DNA of 64,000 nt from Guadua angustifolia (GCA_036346375.1 CM070505.1:53690626-53754625); one strand, 5' to 3'; shown: positions 11,051 to 21,910, counted from the stretch's first letter. Notes: generated from the letters alone by a model not told the origin. Translations and numbers: made by a program.

Positions 11051-12206
11051 AGTTTGTAAGTTCAACCTTCATTAGTTATGGTTTTGGTGTTAATGACAAA
11101 TCTAATATTGAGATTATCTATTAATGTGATTTTGTTATTAATGACAAATCTTATATCGAGACTAACTTGTTTATTTAGAATATCTTTGATTAGTCTCATC
11201 GCATTGAAAAATGAAAAACCCAAGGTATGTTTGCATATTCATTCTAGTATTAGTTGCATACTTTGGAGTCAAGTTAAAATATGAATGTCCCAATTATATT
11301 AACCACAAAATGTGCATCGTGTTTCTCAATCCATATATTACATGGATGCACACACTTAAGGGGAGTTTATAGTTTAACTTGAAAGTCTCTTTGTATTGAT
11401 CTAATTCTTATTGACACATATAAGGATCAAGACAAAGAAACTAAATACTTGAGTATATATTTGAATTGCCTAAGTTATAAGTATACTCATGGTAATATAG
11501 GATATACTCCAATATAATCAAATTGAATATGTGCATATTATCTTCAAGTCAATTATATTTATGCACATATACATGTGGGGTTTATTCTATAGTTGATGAC
11601 TTAGAGTAATGATCATTTCCATATAGCCTACACATAATGGATCATTACTTTTCATCAACATGAGTATATGAAAACTTGTGTAGTTAATATATACTCATAT
11701 CAATTTAAATGATAATTTAAATTGAGTTTATTTGTCCTATTAATCACTAAAGAACATTTCATCATGTGTTGATGGTGTTCCGTGATTAATTAAGGACAAA
11801 TAAATAGTTCTTAAGTATAATGAAGCATGTGTTGCGTTATTGTACTTAAGACACACTTAAATCATTCAAATTGATTTAGGTTGTGCTCAATTGATCTAAA
11901 GGCATCCATTATGTGTTGATGGAGTGCAAGAGATAATTGAGACAACCATGCATCTTGGACTAACAAGTTTCATGAGTTATATTTGAGTTAGGTTAAGTCC
12001 AATGATGATTGAAATCGGGAAGAAAAAGTCATCATGTGTTGATGAGCTTCAAGAGAAGATCCCGAAGTGAAAAGAAGGGTAACGATCCTAGGGGAGCGTA
12101 TGCGTGTATGATCATAAAGACCCCAAAGGGGGATTGCTTGCGCGCGGCGGCGAAGGTAAAATTAGATAGGCTAAGGACTTTGTAGTCTTTGAGTCTAAGG
12201 TTTTTA

Positions 12207-12230
12207 TCGCCGTACTATTAAGAGGGGTTG
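12207..12230 (+). other. Conserved LTR block (gccgtactattaagagg)
   Basis: This short block recurs in every Sirevirus-like LTR of the window although the surrounding sequence is otherwise hard to align. The other copies, all in reverse orientation, are at 30182-30201, 35480-35497 (one change) and 39182-39199. In each case it lies upstream of the TATA-proximal motif array. Its role is unknown. Confidence 0.6.
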
Positions 12231-13075
12231 TCTCCTGGCTTGAGCTTCAACATGTGTTGGTGATCTCATTCCCGCGTTCACTTGAGCTCAAACCATTTGG
12301 ATTTGGTTTTTGCATGAGGGTTAACCATTTGGCATGTGTTGCGAATGGGTTAAACTTATGCTTGGTTGTTGTTGGTTTATGCTCTGATTTGCATGTGTTG
12401 CAAAGAGGAAGAGTATATGCATTTTAGTTTTCGCATAATGCTTTGATTTGCATGTGTTGCAAATAGGATAAGCTAATGCGTTGGCTTTTTGCGTGAAGTT
12501 CACTTTTGCATGTGTTGCAAATGTTGAAGCTTCATGTTTTGGTCTTGTTCGCAAAACAAATCTTTCTAAAACTCTGTGGTTGCTTGAAGCTAAGGTTTTG
12601 CATGTGTTGCAAATTAGAGAGTTCATGCACCTTGATTTGGTGTTGCTTGGAGCTAGACTTTTGCATGTGTTGCAAAGAGTAGTGCTCAAGCATAAAATGT
12701 GTTTATTGCGTTATTTGCAAGTTTGTTGTGCGAATAAACTGAGGTTTATGAGTCCGGAATCCCGAGAGCATGTGAGTGGGGCTTGCAACGGGTGTTGGCA
12801 AGTTGACCGGGTCTTGTGTTGACCTTCACATGGCTAGGGGGATTAATCTCATAAACTCGAGTTTGATTTGCTTAATACGTTTTGCAAATAGTTCTTGAGT
12901 TGATTGCGAAATGCGTTTTTGCAATTTGGTTTGAATTCTTTGAGCATGAGCTAAATTGGTGCAAATGTGTTTTGCATGTGTGTATGATCATGTGTTGATC
13001 ATCTATTAGCTCAAAGAATGGTTTTTGGTTTTTCGGAAAAGAGTTTGCACGAAAAATCAGATTTGGAGTCACTGG

Positions 13076-13400
13076 GGTCGGTGTGACCGGACCCCAGTCG
13101 GTCGGACCGGATGGCGGTGTGACCGGGCTCACACCGGCGTGTTCTTGCCAAGTCAGTGTTTTGCCGTTTTTAGTCGGGCGGTGCGACCGGCCTGTGCCCG
13201 ATCGGACTGGGCCTGCGGTGCAACCGGCCCCACTCCGGTGTGAGTTTTCCAGAGAGGCATGTTTTCCGGTTTTTGTTGGGCGGTCGGGACGGGGGCGTGT
13301 CCGTCGACCGTGTCCGGTCACCGTGCCGTAAATCGAAATCCGACCGCTGGTTCTGTGAGGGTTTGGCCGACCGGCCGAGGCCGGTCGGACCGGATTTTGC
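13076..13400 (+). repeat. GACCGG-type motif array upstream of LTR TATA box
   Basis: The motifs gtgtgaccgg, ggtcggaccgg and their inverse ccggtcacac or ccggtcgg are iterated about ten times within 325 bp, ending roughly 50 bp before the TATA box at 13449. The spacer between motifs at 13240-13262 is shared with the - strand LTR at 37925-38205, where the iterated motif itself is different (ggtgctaccg). The array is in U3 position. Confidence 0.7.
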
Positions 13401-14243
13401 TGTTTTCTGCCCGAAAAAGCCCCCAACAGCTAGTTTTCTTTGGTGGGGTATAAATAGAGCCCTTAGGGGCTTGGACAGGTTGTTGGTGCTGTGTAGGAGT
13501 TGTGTGCATGTGTTGCTCTTCTCCATTTGCCTCTTGAGCTAAAGAGTGAGACTAATTGCATGTGTTGCAATTAGGAAGTGATTTGAGAGCCTGTTGTGCA
13601 TGTGTTGCACTTGAGAGAGGCCTTGGTGCATGTGTTGCACGAGGTGATCACCGGGAGCGCATTCGTTGTGCTCGGTGAAGTTCAAGCGGGGGAGCGGCTT
13701 ATTACTCTTGGAGGTTGCCGACTCCTAGACGGCGTAGGCGTCGTGCGCGGGAGCTCTCGAGGTGTGAGAAGCCTGGCGAAGTTTGTGAAGGTTCGGGTTG
13801 AGCCTACGCGCAAGCGTGAAAAACCACGACTAGTGGAAAGAGGCGGGTGCTCGAGCAGGAGCCGGTCCAAGTGTGGGCTTGCCTCAACGTGGACTAGGGG
13901 AGACCGGCAAGTCTCCGAACACCATGGAAAAATATCGGTTGTCTCTTTTACTTTCAAGTATTTACATTTATTGTATATTGTTCAATTGCTTGATTGTAAT
14001 TAGAATTGCTTAGTATTAATTGATTGTCCAATTTAGCAATTCTAGTGTAGAGACTTAATTTAGTTAGTACACTAGTGAGCCTAGTTGATTTAGGCTTTAA
14101 TTGTCAAAACCTATTTATCGCTTTCGCATATATCTTTGATTAGGTTTTGACTTAGGGGTGTATTAGAGCGAATTGAATTAGTGAGCGATCGAATTTCGTA
14201 AAATGCCTATTCACCCCCCTCTAGGCGCATCCTCGACCCTACA

Positions 14244-14608
14244 TAGTTGTTCAAGTATGAGATAAGCATTTAACTCAACATGTGCTTAGTTCGTTGTAGG
14301 CTAAGGCTAATCAATATGTGCTTCTTGAAACTATGCTAAAAAAGGATAGCTGACATGGATACGGGAGTACTTGATCTTCACGATGTAGGATCAACAATAA
14401 ATGATAATCCGTGCTTGGGTTGGGTTCTCTCGCTTGCTGCCCCCGGAGGGGAATGTGGGATCTACGCCATTGGGGAATTTTTTAGACGGACCTCGATTCA
14501 CCAGTTGCCAGCGCAACCACGCGCCTAGAGACATACACATGGTGAGTCATGAGATCTACAACTCCCTCATCGTTCCTCTTCTTCTTCACACTTTTCCTTT
14601 GCCACCTC
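14244..14608. other. Intergenic, no gene recognised
   Basis: Unique-looking sequence between the solo LTR and the hAT-type end at 14612. An 80-codon frame (14401-14643) shows no known domain. Nothing else was identified. Confidence 0.4.
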
Positions 14609-14611
14609 GTT

Positions 14612-14960
14612 TAGGGTGCGTTTGGTTGGGTGTACGAGGGTGAACCGAACCCTTCCGTACAGGATTTGATTCTGTCTCTAGATTTGGTTTGTTCAACGGA
14701 ACTATTTGATACAGGATGAGATGGTACAGATTCTTGGAATATTCTAAAAAGATGTTGTACCATCCCGTACGGGCAATTTGGCCGAACCAATCGGTTCAGG
14801 ACCGGATCGTTCACTCGCACCACCCCTCAAACTAACCTCATTCCTCAATCCAATCTTATCCTTTCAACCAAACATTATCTCGTACCATCCTGTATCATTC
14901 CATCTAAACAACCAAACGAAATCTTGTATCATTCCATTTAGACAACCAAACACCTTCCCA
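14612..14960. mobile_element. hAT-like terminal sequence, possibly a MITE
   Basis: The sequence opens TAGGGTGCGTTTGGTTGGGTG, a common hAT-family end in grasses. Near 14900-14955 it carries inverted caaccaaac phrases. The inverse of the opening lies at 22385-22412 next to a hAT transposase remnant. The 8-bp flanks of the two ends (acctcgtt before 14612, gtttctcc after 22412) do not match. They may therefore be two separate family members rather than the ends of one split element. Confidence 0.4.
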
Positions 14961-15410
14961 GTACCATCTCATTCAAGTAAAATTTGATCGGAGGTGGAGC
15001 CAGAGGAGGGTCCGGATATATACTATGGCGAATGTCCCCTAATCAAAATAAGGTTACAAGCGCGGGTGTCACCTTCGAATTGCCTAGGAAGGCGCGCCTC
15101 CCTCTTCGTTTGGTCATGCTTTGAAGCGCCGATCGGCGGGTAGGTGGCCGGTCCGCGCCGACTTCGATGATTTGATGTTGGCTTGTTGACGAAGAGGGTT
15201 CGAAGTTTGATTGAGGTTTTCGGTCCGTCCGACCTGCCGGCCGAGCACCCGAAGCCGCTTTTGTTGTAGCTAGTGGGTAGCCCGCCCTGTTGCGCTGGGT
15301 CGGACTTTCCCCTGGGTCGGGTTGGCCGGAGACCTTGGGCCCCTGTGTTTCAGCACACGCCGCTGCCCATACGCTCTTTCCCGGCAGGGATACTGTGCCG
15401 TATCCGTCAA

Positions 15411-15840
15411 TAGCCCCCGAGCCCCCGAGCGGATTGGGAAGCCGGTCGGGGGTTTGTTTCGGTCGGTTGATGTTTGGACGAGCGTAGCACTTCGAGGCGA
15501 CCGGATTTTTGGGCGGGCCGCGTCCGATCGACTGTGTTTAGTCGGCTTGGCCGGTCAAGGTGGCCAGCGATCCGGTGGATGGAGCCCCCGAGCCGCCGAG
15601 CAGGTCGGAGAGCTGGTCGGGGGTTTATCCGGAGCGTAGCGGTTGCCCCGGCTGTCGGGCTCGAACTTCCGGCGAAGGCCACGCAGGTAACTTCAATCGT
15701 GTTGGTCAGGCAGGGCCGGCTTCCCCGGTTGCCGGCGTCCGATCGAACGGGTCGGCTGGACTTGCCCGGGTGCGCGCGAGCGCATCCGGTGGATGGAGCC
15801 CCCGAGCAGGTCGGAGAGCTGGTCGGGGGTTTATCCATGC
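15411..15840 (+). repeat. Three-copy repeat in gypsy-type element
   Basis: The phrase agcccccgagc, followed by a block ending ggtcgggggttt, occurs at about 15412, 15578 and 15797. The last two copies share ggatggagcccccgagc and gagagctggtcggggg. The spacing is 166 and 219 bp. Long open frames here, including one of 247 codons at 15474-16217, are a by-product of GC-rich repeats. Confidence 0.7.
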
Positions 15841-15929
15841 GAGGAAGCGCCCGTTTGCCAGGGAGTGATAGGGGCGTCCGTCCCATGTTCCGAAAGCAGG
15901 GGCGCCGCGCTTTCACGAGTACGCCCGCC

Positions 15930-16566
15930 CGCAGCGTGGGACTCGGAGGTGAGCGAACGCGCTTGCCGTCGGCGTTGGCTCAACGCCGTTTCGTGGATTT
16001 AGCCGATAGCGGGTGGTTCGAGTGGGCCCTGGTGGTTTCCCGAGGGAAAACCATTTCCGAGCGGACGTTACCCCGTCGCGGGCGTCCGACCCACTGGGGG
16101 CGACCCATGAGAGCCTTTCGTTACTCAATCCCGATTCGGACCCCAGGTCGTCCGCCGACCTGGGGCGCAGCTGGCTGCCACCCGTCGACGGGCTCCGCGG
16201 GAGAGCGTGACGTATGACCTCGAACACGATTTAAAGCGATCGGTCAGTACGCCCCGGCCGCGCAGCGTGGGACTGGAGGGTGAGCAAACAGCGCTTGCTG
16301 CGCGCGTTGGCTCGAACGCGTGCTCGTGACGAGCCGATAGCGGTGGTTCGAGGGGCCTCGTGGTTTCGAGGAAAACCATTTTCGAGCGGACGTTACCCGC
16401 CGCGGGCGTCCGACCCATCAGAGGCGACCGGCGAGAGCCTTTTCGTTACTCAATCCCGATTCGGACCCCAGGTCGTCCGCCGACCTGGGGCGCAGCTGGC
16501 TGCCACCCGTCGACGGGCTCCACGGGAGAGCGTGACGTATGACCTCGAACACGATTCAAAGCGATT
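15930..16566 (+). repeat. Two-copy tandem repeat, about 325 bp
   Basis: Copy 1 runs from about 15930 and copy 2 from about 16258. Both contain gcagcgtgggact, gagccgatagcgg-type wording, gaaaaccatttncgagcgga, gactcaatcccgattcgga-type wording and the long identical section around ccaggtcgtccgccgacctg. The copies are nearly identical in their second halves, implying recent duplication or conversion. Confidence 0.8.
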
Positions 16567-16979
16567 GGGTCGTCTGCCGACCCAACAAGGGCCCACTGGG
16601 AGCTCGCCTTATCCTCGTCCCTCGCTCGGTTTTTTTTTCTTCTTTTGCTCAGGGCGACGCGTGTGTCCAGTCGGGGACGGGGCGTTCGGGGCCCACAGCA
16701 CTTGATCGAGCCCTGAGCACAAGTTCCAGAACCTTTCGTGGTTTACGGACCGTGGCGATCTTCAGATGTCTTCCTCCGCCGCAGGCGACCTTGAGTTCGA
16801 GGGCGAGGCCCAAGGGGCCGTACGCCTCTCTGCCCGATGTCCCTCTCGCCTGGCTGCGGTCCTGTCAAGGATTAAATGCGAGGGCGATCAAGAATTTAGG
16901 GCAGCGTACCGTTGAACCGTGTCGACGGTCGGGGAGCGGGACGGGCGCCGTTTCCGTTCGCGACGCTCTGCTTGGTTGA

Positions 16980-19900
16980 CGCCCGTCCGGTTGGCGACCG
17001 TCGCGTTCTTTATAAGCGGAAGAAAAGGGGGGCCGTAGGGCGGATTCTCCTGCGTTGTCCTGTTCTTCGCTGCGAGAGGAAGAGAGGCGAGGGCGACCGT
17101 GAGGGAAATCAAAGAGAGCTCAAGAGAAAGATTCCTTGTCTTAGCCCTTCCTTCCCCCAGCGGTCCCGCCCCTCTGGAGATGACGTGGCCGGAGTGCGCG
17201 ATTCTCGACGCTCGGGTGCTCGGCTTTGGCGAAGAACGGTTCCGCCCGCCGAGGTGGCTCGGTGGAGGGTGCCGGGTCGTGGTCTTGAGCCCGGCGACGG
17301 CGAGATCGTTGTAGTCGCGTCCTTCTTCGAGCGCGGGTTCGGCCTCCCCCTGCATACATTCGTCCGCGGGCTTCTCCACTTCTACAAGGTGGAGGTGCAC
17401 CATCTAAACCCCAACGGGGTGCTGCACATCGCGATTTTCATCACGCTGTGCGAGGCTTTCCTGGGGATCGAGCCCCATTGGGCCCTCTGGAGGTACTTCT
17501 TCCATGTGCGAGGGCTGAAGGGCGGTGCTCGGGCGTCGTTGGCGCTTAATCGGCGCGCCGCCATCCAAGCTCCCATTCAATCGGTCGGGAGTACCTTGAC
17601 ATGAAGCTACCCACTTCGAACCGGGGATGGCACCCGGAGTGGTTTTACATTCGGAACGCAGGAGATAGCGCTCCGGCCTTCAGCGGGGGACGGCCCGTGG
17701 CGGTGCCCGAATGGGGGCGCCCGGCGGACGAGAAGGAGAAGCGGAAGATGGTGGTGATCCTTGAGCAGCTTGCAGCCCAGAAGAGGCGAGGCCTGACGGG
17801 TTACGCGGTTGTGCGGGCGTTCGTGGCGAGGCGCGTGCAACCCCTCATGGACAGGCCCCACCCGATGTTCCAATACGAGGGGGCGTCCGATCCCATGAGG
17901 ATGGAGGGTTCGGACCTCCCCTCGTCGGAGGTGGAGGCTCGGGTGGCCGCCGTCCTGACATTGAAAACCACGGTGGCAGCGGGTGGCGTCCCCGAACCTT
18001 TCTCGGCGGAAAACCCTCCGAACTTGGTGAGTGGGAAGTTCTCCTATCCCTTCTTGCGTACCTTGATTTCTCGCCTTCCGACTTGGACAGAGTTCCCGCC
18101 CCTTTCAGGGCCTGCTCGGAGCATCTTCCCGGGCGTTGCTGCCGGGGGAGAAGGAGATGAGGGCGGCGATCCGCCAACAAAGCCGAAGCGGAGTCCGCCG
18201 AAGGAGCGCGCTGGAGAGCAAGAAGAAGGAAAAGAGGCGGGCCGGCAAGCGGGCCTAGGCATGTAGGAGGCGTCAGAGTCGACGGCGCTTTCTTCGGCTG
18301 GATGGGGGTCGTCCACCGACGACAGCGAAGTCCCCGGTGTCATATACGAGGAGTATGACTTCGAGCTGCCGCCGGTCGACGACCCAATGGAGGATGTTGA
18401 TACAGAGGTCGTCGTCGCGGCGTCTCGGGCAGGGACACCACCGACGGGGGTGCCCCTGGAGGAGGGGAGTGATGGCCATCCCTCGCCAGGAAGACCGGCG
18501 AAGAGGGCGCGGTTGTTCGGCACCCGCTCGGCGTGGTTAGCCCCTGGCCCCTCACCCGCATGTCGATTTTGTCAAAAGTCCTCACCGGCCTCGTTTTTAG
18601 GGATTTTGCGGGGGAAAGCTTGACGGAAGCGGCGGTGGCGAAGCGCCGCCGACCGGGCGCCCGTGCTCCCACCGTGCGGAGTTGAAGATACGCCGCCGAT
18701 TGGGGCAAACGTCGGAGGCGGCGGCGGCGGTCGCGCCCGCGGTTGCTGACGCGGTGGAGATCGCGCCGGTGGTGATGCCGGAGGCGCCCGTGGAGTCGGC
18801 GTCCCACGGTGTCCGGCGGCAAATCCAAGCTCGCCGCCACGAACGGGGGCCGAGGAGGGCGGGCGGTCCGTCGCCGCCGATCGTGCGGCATGCCTGCTCT
18901 CGGGAGCCTCGCACCGAGGCGGTGCCGCCATCGCCGGTGGAGCACCGGGGCGAAGCATACGATCGGTGGTGGCGAGGCCGTGGACTACCGGGCGGAGGTG
19001 ATGGGGTTCCGACCGTCGAGCGGGCCATCGACGGCCATGAGGAGCTCCTCTGTCGCCTTCGACCACCCCGATCCGGCCAGGCGATGACCCCTCCGGCGAG
19101 ACATCGTTCTCGCTGGACGATGGGGCGGAGCTTGCAGAATGGGAGTCCCTGCGGGAGGGTTCCCAACGGGCCCGGACCGCGTTGGGGCAGATTCAGGCGG
19201 GCCTGAATCTCCTTCTTGAGTCTTCCGGGAGGGCGTTGGATGCGGTCGCCGGGGGGATCGACCCGGCTGGTGCGGTAAGTTATGCTCGGAACTTTCTTGC
19301 CTTTCCGGATGTTGACGGATCCTGAAGTGGAGCGGTGGCTGGCTGTAGCGTCTTCTGGTGCGTTCGGAGGGCAAGTCCGAACTCCTCCGTCGCCTACACA
19401 GCCAGAGGGCTGCCTCGGAGGAGGGTCGCGACCAACGGACTCACGCTGCATGGAGGCTTCGAAGCCGCGGACGCTGAGCAGCCATCGGCGGAAGAGGCTC
19501 ACGGATGGTGAGTGAGAGGGACGCCACTGCAGAGGAGCGGTCGGGTGAGTCCTCGAGGCGAGGGTATCCGAGCTTGAGTCCCTCTGGCGAGGCCAATAGC
19601 GAGGACCGCCACGAGGCGGATGCTGCTGGCGCAGGCTCGGGAGGAGGCTCAACGCCCGGGGCCGCCTCGAGGAGGTGGCCGTGGCGGTGAAGTCCGGCGA
19701 GGAGACCCTGGGGAGACTCCAAGCCATGGAAAGCGCCACGTCCGGTAGGTTGTTGCTGTCTGGGTTGGTTCGGAAGGTGCCATTGGGGGCGCATCCCTAA
19801 CTTCTGCCTTGATCTTCAGAGCTGCAAAAAAGATTCGGAGAAGTCGCGGAGGCACGACGTTTGGCGGTGGAAGAGCGCGACGCGGCGGCCGCGGCGCTAG

Positions 19901-20292
19901 AAGCGGCTCGGACGACCCGGAAGGAATTGGAGGACGAGCGGGTCCAGCTGATCGCCGAGTTGGGGACCTTAGGGAAGGTCGGCCGGGCCGTCTGCGCCGA
20001 CCGCCGAGAGGCTACGCGAGGCACGAGTCCGCTTTGCGATCGAAGTTGGCTTCTGTCAGTCGAACACGCCGAGAAGTCGATGAAGACGAAGCGCCGCCAC
20101 GGGGCCACTTCCGCGCTTGTTAACGCCATGTCCTTCTACAATGGTCTCGACCTGGCCAAAGTCGGCAGCGGGATCGCCCGGAATCGGACCGACGAGGAGG
20201 TCGAGCGCCTCGGTCTCCAGGCCGAGCCCTATGCCCGAGCGATCGCCGACCGGATATCCCCGCAGAACGTCCTCCACGGGGATTACGAATAG
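16980..20292 (+). pseudogene. Gypsy-type gag-like protein (PF04195-like), frameshifted
   Basis: The coding region is broken into several + strand frames. The segment at about 17320-17600 encodes a protein with the hallmark SFFERGFGLPLHTFVRG followed by HHLNPNGVLHIAIF and CEAFLGIEPHWALW. This is the conserved core of the plant putative gypsy-type transposon family (PF04195). It continues in another frame from 17592 (DMKLPTSNRGWHPEWFY), so there is a frameshift near 17560-17590. Further downstream come an acidic, proline-rich stretch and, at about 19830-20292, an alanine/glutamate-rich coiled coil (VAEARRLAVEERDAAAAALE and onward). The coiled coil leads to a conserved-looking C-terminus (YARAIADRISPQNVLHGDYE, stop at 20290). 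In this family the protein resembles a gag-like structural protein; its function is an inference. Confidence 0.7.
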
Positions 20293-20539
20293 TGTTAGAT
20301 ATTTGTACGAATGTAAAGAACTTCGGTACATAATGAACCGGGTTTCGTTTTTGTGCTTGCTCGCGAATTTTAAGCTCTTCCTTTGCGCTCAAAAACCGCG
20401 ACCCCGGAGACCGCCGGAGGGTTTCTTTGGGTGTAGGCGTTTTTGATTTCACGGAAGGAGCGCGAAGAAGGGGCTAAAGAGAGGAAGACCCCGAGGTCGG
20501 AATACGTTCATTCAAGCCTTACGCAGGGAAGGGGTAGCC

Positions 20540-21100
20540 CCGACCGACTTGAGGCTCGCACCGTATGGGTATCCCCTTGCCGCAAAGCGCTACTTCGAGA
20601 CCGTAGCAGCCGTGGCGTAGGTCGCAGCGTTTGGGTCAGACAGGGTACCCACTAGGGGGGGCCGAGTAGTCGGTCGGGGCGCCGACCCGCATGAACATAA
20701 ATGACGCGTGGCGAGAGCACCCGCCATATTTTGGGCGGAAAGGACGCTCCGACCGCCCATGGCTCGTGCAGATAGGCAACCCACTTCACGAGGCGCTACT
20801 TGAACCGTGAGGCCGCGGCGAGGTCAAGTCGCAGCTTGGCCTGGATGGGTTATCCACTAGGGAGCCGAGGGGTCGGTCGGATCGTCAATTCGTATGAATG
20901 TGAATGTTATTTGGGGAGCGGAGCACGATTTCGCATTTTGAACGAAGGGGACGCTTCCGAATGCCGATGGCTCGATCAGACAGTTACCTTCCTGAAGCGC
21001 TTACTTGAGACCGTTACCGGGCGTGGGTCGTGGCGCTTGGCCTGAACGAGCTAGCTGGTTAGGGAGCCGCGTGGTCAGTCGGATCGCCGATCAGACGATG
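20540..21100 (+). repeat. Three-copy diverged tandem repeat, about 205 bp
   Basis: Units start near 20580, 20785 and 20990. Each contains agcgct(t)acttgagaccgt, gtcg.agc.ttggcc, a ggtta.ccactaggg-type phrase, gccgagnggtcngtcgga and a gaatg/gatg tail. The copies differ by many substitutions. They lie downstream of the gag-like stop codon, in the 3' untranslated part of the element. Confidence 0.6.
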
Positions 21101-21910
21101 CCTACCGAAGTTCTCGAAGCGATGCGCGTGGCGACCTGGGTGTGGTCGGCACGTATCGCTGGTCGTTCGATAAAATTATGAGGGAGACGGAGTCGGATGA
21201 CTTATCTCTTTTAGGTCGTCGCCGTGCGGCTCGCAGGCGCTGGTGCGGATTCCGAGGGTGTCCGTATAATTAGGTGCAGGCGAAGACCGGAGCGTCGCGT
21301 CACTGGAACAGGGAGCGGCGCGCTTCTGCGACTCGTGTCGCTTCGGCGCATTAAATGCCAAGTGCGATTTTAATGCGCGTCGTATCGCAGCGTCGGGTCG
21401 AGGGTGCGCTAAGAGACGCCGCGAAGCGCGCGAGGCGGCGGTGATTTTCGCTTGATGAATCCGCCCTGGTCGAGGTGCTGGGCCACCTCCGGCGCTGCGG
21501 AGCGCCGGTGGCGGTCCTCGTGACTTGGCGAAGTCGCGGCCGGCTGATCGCTCACACCGGCCACATTGCACTCGCGAGTGTACGGCTCTCTCGAGGCTGG
21601 CTCCGTGTCGGAACCGGAGTCGCCATCGGTGGAGCTCTCCAAGATCTCGTGGATGGAAGCCGGCGCGTAGCCGGTCATTGCTACAAAACGCGGGCCTTCG
21701 AGAGGCGCAAGCGTCGCCCTCAAGGTGCGAAAGCGCTCGCTGGTGGCGGCGCACAGATAACGGCACCGCCGATTAGTATATATTAATTAGTAGTAGTTAG
21801 TATTAGCAAACAACAAATAAAGAATAGGTAAAGATTCCATTTTTCTCAACTTGATGTATGTAATGCTTAATTTCTCTTACTAACTTAACAAATGGACTAT
21901 ATAAAACAGG

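Larger units (their letters stand above)
11727..13640 (+). repeat. Array of about 17 hairpins with invariant TGTGT apex
   Basis: TGTGT is flanked each time by self-complementary but different arms. Apex positions include 11765, 11828, 11912, 12035, 12053 (read as 12253), 12335, 12394, 12453, 12511, 12603, 12666, 12966, 12991, 13509, 13561, 13601 and 13631. The arms directly at the apex are, for example, CATCA/TGATG (11765), TCATCA/TGATGA (12035), TTTGCA/TGCAAA (12394), TGCAAA/TTTGCA (12966), ATGATCA/TGATCAT (12991), CTAATTGCA/TGCAATTAG (13561) and GTGCA/TGCAC (13601). Several stems continue further with mismatches. At 12335 the arms are TTAACCATTTGGCA and TGCGAATGGGTTAA (11 of 14 paired); at 11828 they are about 19 nt (16 paired). 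Non-coding. Confidence 0.85.
11055..14243 (+). mobile_element. Solo LTR, 3189 bp, Sirevirus-like
   Basis: The element starts TGTAAG and ends CCTACA. Both sides are flanked by the same 5-bp TSD, tagtt (11050-11054 and 14244-14248). No internal region or second LTR adjoins it, so it is a solo LTR left by recombination. The terminal block ccccctctaggcgcatcctcga (near 14215-14237) recurs in reverse at 36898-36920. A TATA box (tataaata, 13449-13456) lies downstream of an array of GACCGG-type motifs (13076-13400). The first two thirds consists largely of hairpins with an invariant TGTGT apex. At 3.2 kb it is long for a copia LTR. The Sirevirus assignment is an inference from the shared gccgtactatnaagagg block. 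Confidence 0.85.
14990..21780 (+). mobile_element. Gypsy-type gag-only retroelement, degenerate
   Basis: A 6.8-kb GC-rich stretch, sharply different in composition from its AT-rich neighbours. It holds a broken + strand coding region for a gypsy-type gag-like protein (16980-20292) and three sets of internal tandem repeats (15411-15840, 15930-16566, 20540-21100). No integrase, reverse transcriptase or protease was recognised, so it is either non-autonomous or the remnant of a larger element. No LTR pair, primer-binding site or TSD could be fixed, so the boundaries follow composition only. Confidence 0.6.

Noticed and set aside
12321..12689. 122-codon - strand frame rich in CNTCK and ATHA words
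   Set aside because: It is the translation of the repeated hairpin motif in the solo LTR.
11727..13640. Regularly spaced short repeats with variable sequence between them, superficially like a CRISPR array
   Set aside because: The context is a plant LTR with TSD. Spacing is irregular and the constant part is only 5 nt with variable self-complementary arms. There are no cas genes.
15474..16217. 247-codon + strand frame and overlapping - strand frames in GC-rich DNA
   Set aside because: GC-rich tandem repeats keep many frames open. No domain is recognisable, and the translation changes with each repeat.
18340..19739. Long - strand frames (201 and 380 codons) opposite the gypsy-type gag
   Set aside because: Arg/Pro/Ser/Gly-rich shadow of the GC-rich sense coding region; no domain.
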